Source of the DNA: Acidobacteriaceae bacterium
GTDB lineage: Bacteria; Acidobacteriota; Terriglobia; Terriglobales; Acidobacteriaceae
Reading direction: 5' to 3'
Length of the DNA: 6,726 bases
NCBI GenBank assembly: GCA_003165095.1
Contig: PLSH01000383.1
Location: forward strand, 20,600 to 27,325
The notes under the pieces were generated by a model. It was not told the DNA's origin. It made no database searches and worked only from the letters and a program-made list of their open reading frames with translations. Positions 5,837-6,726 of this stretch are shown in pieces. The position numbers were made by a program, and so were the translations under genes. Each line of letters opens with the position of its first letter. Position 1 is the first letter of the stretch.

Positions 5837-6685
5837 ATGATGAGAAGGGCTTTGGTCTTTTTGGGGTGTTGCTTCGCCGTTTTGCAGTTCGCTCAAGCGC
5901 AGACGACGGGCGATCAAATCAATCTCTACTTCGGCGATTGGCATGCATCGCCGCCCCGCACGATCCGTGGATCGCTGGAGGAGCGGGATATTCTCACCCG
6001 CGGGGATGGGCTCCATCCCACGCGCGCAGGGGCTGTTCTCCGCTTTATCAACTCCTATACCTATGCGACGCTGGCGCCGAATGCTTCTACCACGCCGACG
6101 CGCCTGGATGGCCAGCAGGAGATTTACTACGTCGAGTCGGGCCGGGGCACGGTTACGGCGGGCGGCCAAACCGCCGAGATGTTTCAGAATATTGCGGTGC
6201 TGATGCCGGCGAATCTGGAATTCACTCTGAAAAATACCGGAGACCAGCCCCTGGCGATGTATGTGATCAATGAACCGACACCTCCCGGTTTTCGGCCCAA
6301 TGCAAATATGCTGGTCCGGGATGAAAACAAGACCCCGATTTCAGGGATCGGGTTTTGGGCGCATATCACCAAGCCGCTGTTTGTAACCGGGGATGGACTC
6401 GCGACGCTGGAAAGCGTGTTGACCGTTACCTACGATCCGCTCACCATCGGCAAGCCACACCCTTCGCCCAACGAGGATACAAGCGACATTGAAGAGGTTT
6501 GGACTGCGCTTTATGGCACCAGCATTGCGATGGTAGGAAATCAACTGCGCAAGCAAACACCGGGCATGGCTTTGTATCACCCTCCCGATAACCTGACGCC
6601 CCATACGAACATCAATTCGAGCAGCGAGGATCAGGCGAAATTTCTCTATTTTGCCCGCTACCGGCCCCACGAAGCAAGAAAATAG
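5837..6685 (+). CDS. Exported two-domain cupin protein
   Basis: A secreted or periplasmic beta-barrel protein of about 282 residues. It starts with a clear signal peptide: M-M-R-R, a hydrophobic core A-L-V-F-L-G-C-C-F-A-V-L, then A-Q-A before Q, the likely cleavage point. The first cupin domain has E-I-Y-Y-V-E-S-G-R-G-T-V and L-K-N-T-G-D-Q-P-L, but the usual metal-binding His residues are replaced (R-L-D in place of H-x-H, F near the second-motif His). The second domain keeps candidate ligands: H208 in G-K-P-H, E219/E220 in E-E-V-W, and H256 in T-P-H-T-N-I-N. Catalysis or sugar/ligand binding would therefore rest on the C-terminal barrel. Cupins range from dioxygenases and isomerases to binding proteins, and the sequence does not choose among them. 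The frame is open from an ATG at 5783; 5837 is preferred for its ribosome-binding site and signal peptide. It follows the TPR gene by about 80 bases and may be co-transcribed. Confidence 0.82.
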   Translation: MMRRALVFLGCCFAVLQFAQAQTTGDQINLYFGDWHASPPRTIRGSLEERDILTRGDGLHPTRAGAVLRFINSYTYATLAPNASTTPTRLDGQQEIYYVESGRGTVTAGGQTAEMFQNIAVLMPANLEFTLKNTGDQPLAMYVINEPTPPGFRPNANMLVRDENKTPISGIGFWAHITKPLFVTGDGLATLESVLTVTYDPLTIGKPHPSPNEDTSDIEEVWTALYGTSIAMVGNQLRKQTPGMALYHPPDNLTPHTNINSSSEDQAKFLYFARYRPHEARK

Positions 6686-6726
6686 CAGATAGGGAGTTGG
6701 TTCAGTTTGAAGGAGCCTACCCTCAG

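Noticed and set aside
5770..6273. 167-codon open frame on the + strand overlapping the cupin gene
   Set aside because: It is in the wrong frame relative to the signal peptide and cupin motifs, and its composition is rich in Arg, Gly and Asp without domains.
6686..6726. Terminator after the cupin gene
   Set aside because: Only AGGG and CCCT could pair across a long loop, with no T-run before the window ends.

Overview
This is a bacterial window of moderately high GC with five convincing protein genes, all on the + strand. The best guess for the organism is an acidobacterium or a relative. That rests on the regulator at 4024-5757, a winged-helix/MerR-like domain fused to a TolB-like region and TPRs, which is an architecture typical of Acidobacteriota. 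The GTAG-type palindromic repeats between genes and the exported cupin protein fit a soil bacterium with a large genome. This is inference from gene style only; no rRNA or other phylogenetic marker is present.

Layout. 1-133: a palindromic repeat and the leader of the first gene. 134-1483: an MFS transporter of the anion:cation symporter (ACS) type. 1484-2106: a 623-base intergenic region with two paired-hairpin elements 24 bp in period, which on the minus strand look like GTAG-type REP sequences, and a 14-bp tandem triplet; no convincing gene. 2107-3653: a tight two-gene operon with an ATGA overlap. It encodes a ferredoxin-like protein whose second cluster has its fourth cysteine displaced about 35 residues, and a cysteine-containing partner that I do not recognise. 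3654-4023: a 370-base intergenic region with a 16-bp direct repeat spaced 21 bp, a possible operator. 4024-5757: the wHTH-TolB-like-TPR protein. 5837-6685: an exported two-domain cupin protein. The last 41 bases show no gene or clear terminator.

How the genes may work together. The operon at 2107-3653 is the least explained part. Translational coupling and cysteine content suggest that its two proteins act together in an iron-sulphur or metal-dependent process of unknown substrate. The TPR protein probably senses or assembles with partners and may regulate its own promoter or the adjacent cupin gene. The transporter would import an organic anion, but nothing in the window shows which one or ties it to the Fe-S pair. 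I see no CRISPR array, tRNA, rRNA, transposase or phage gene.
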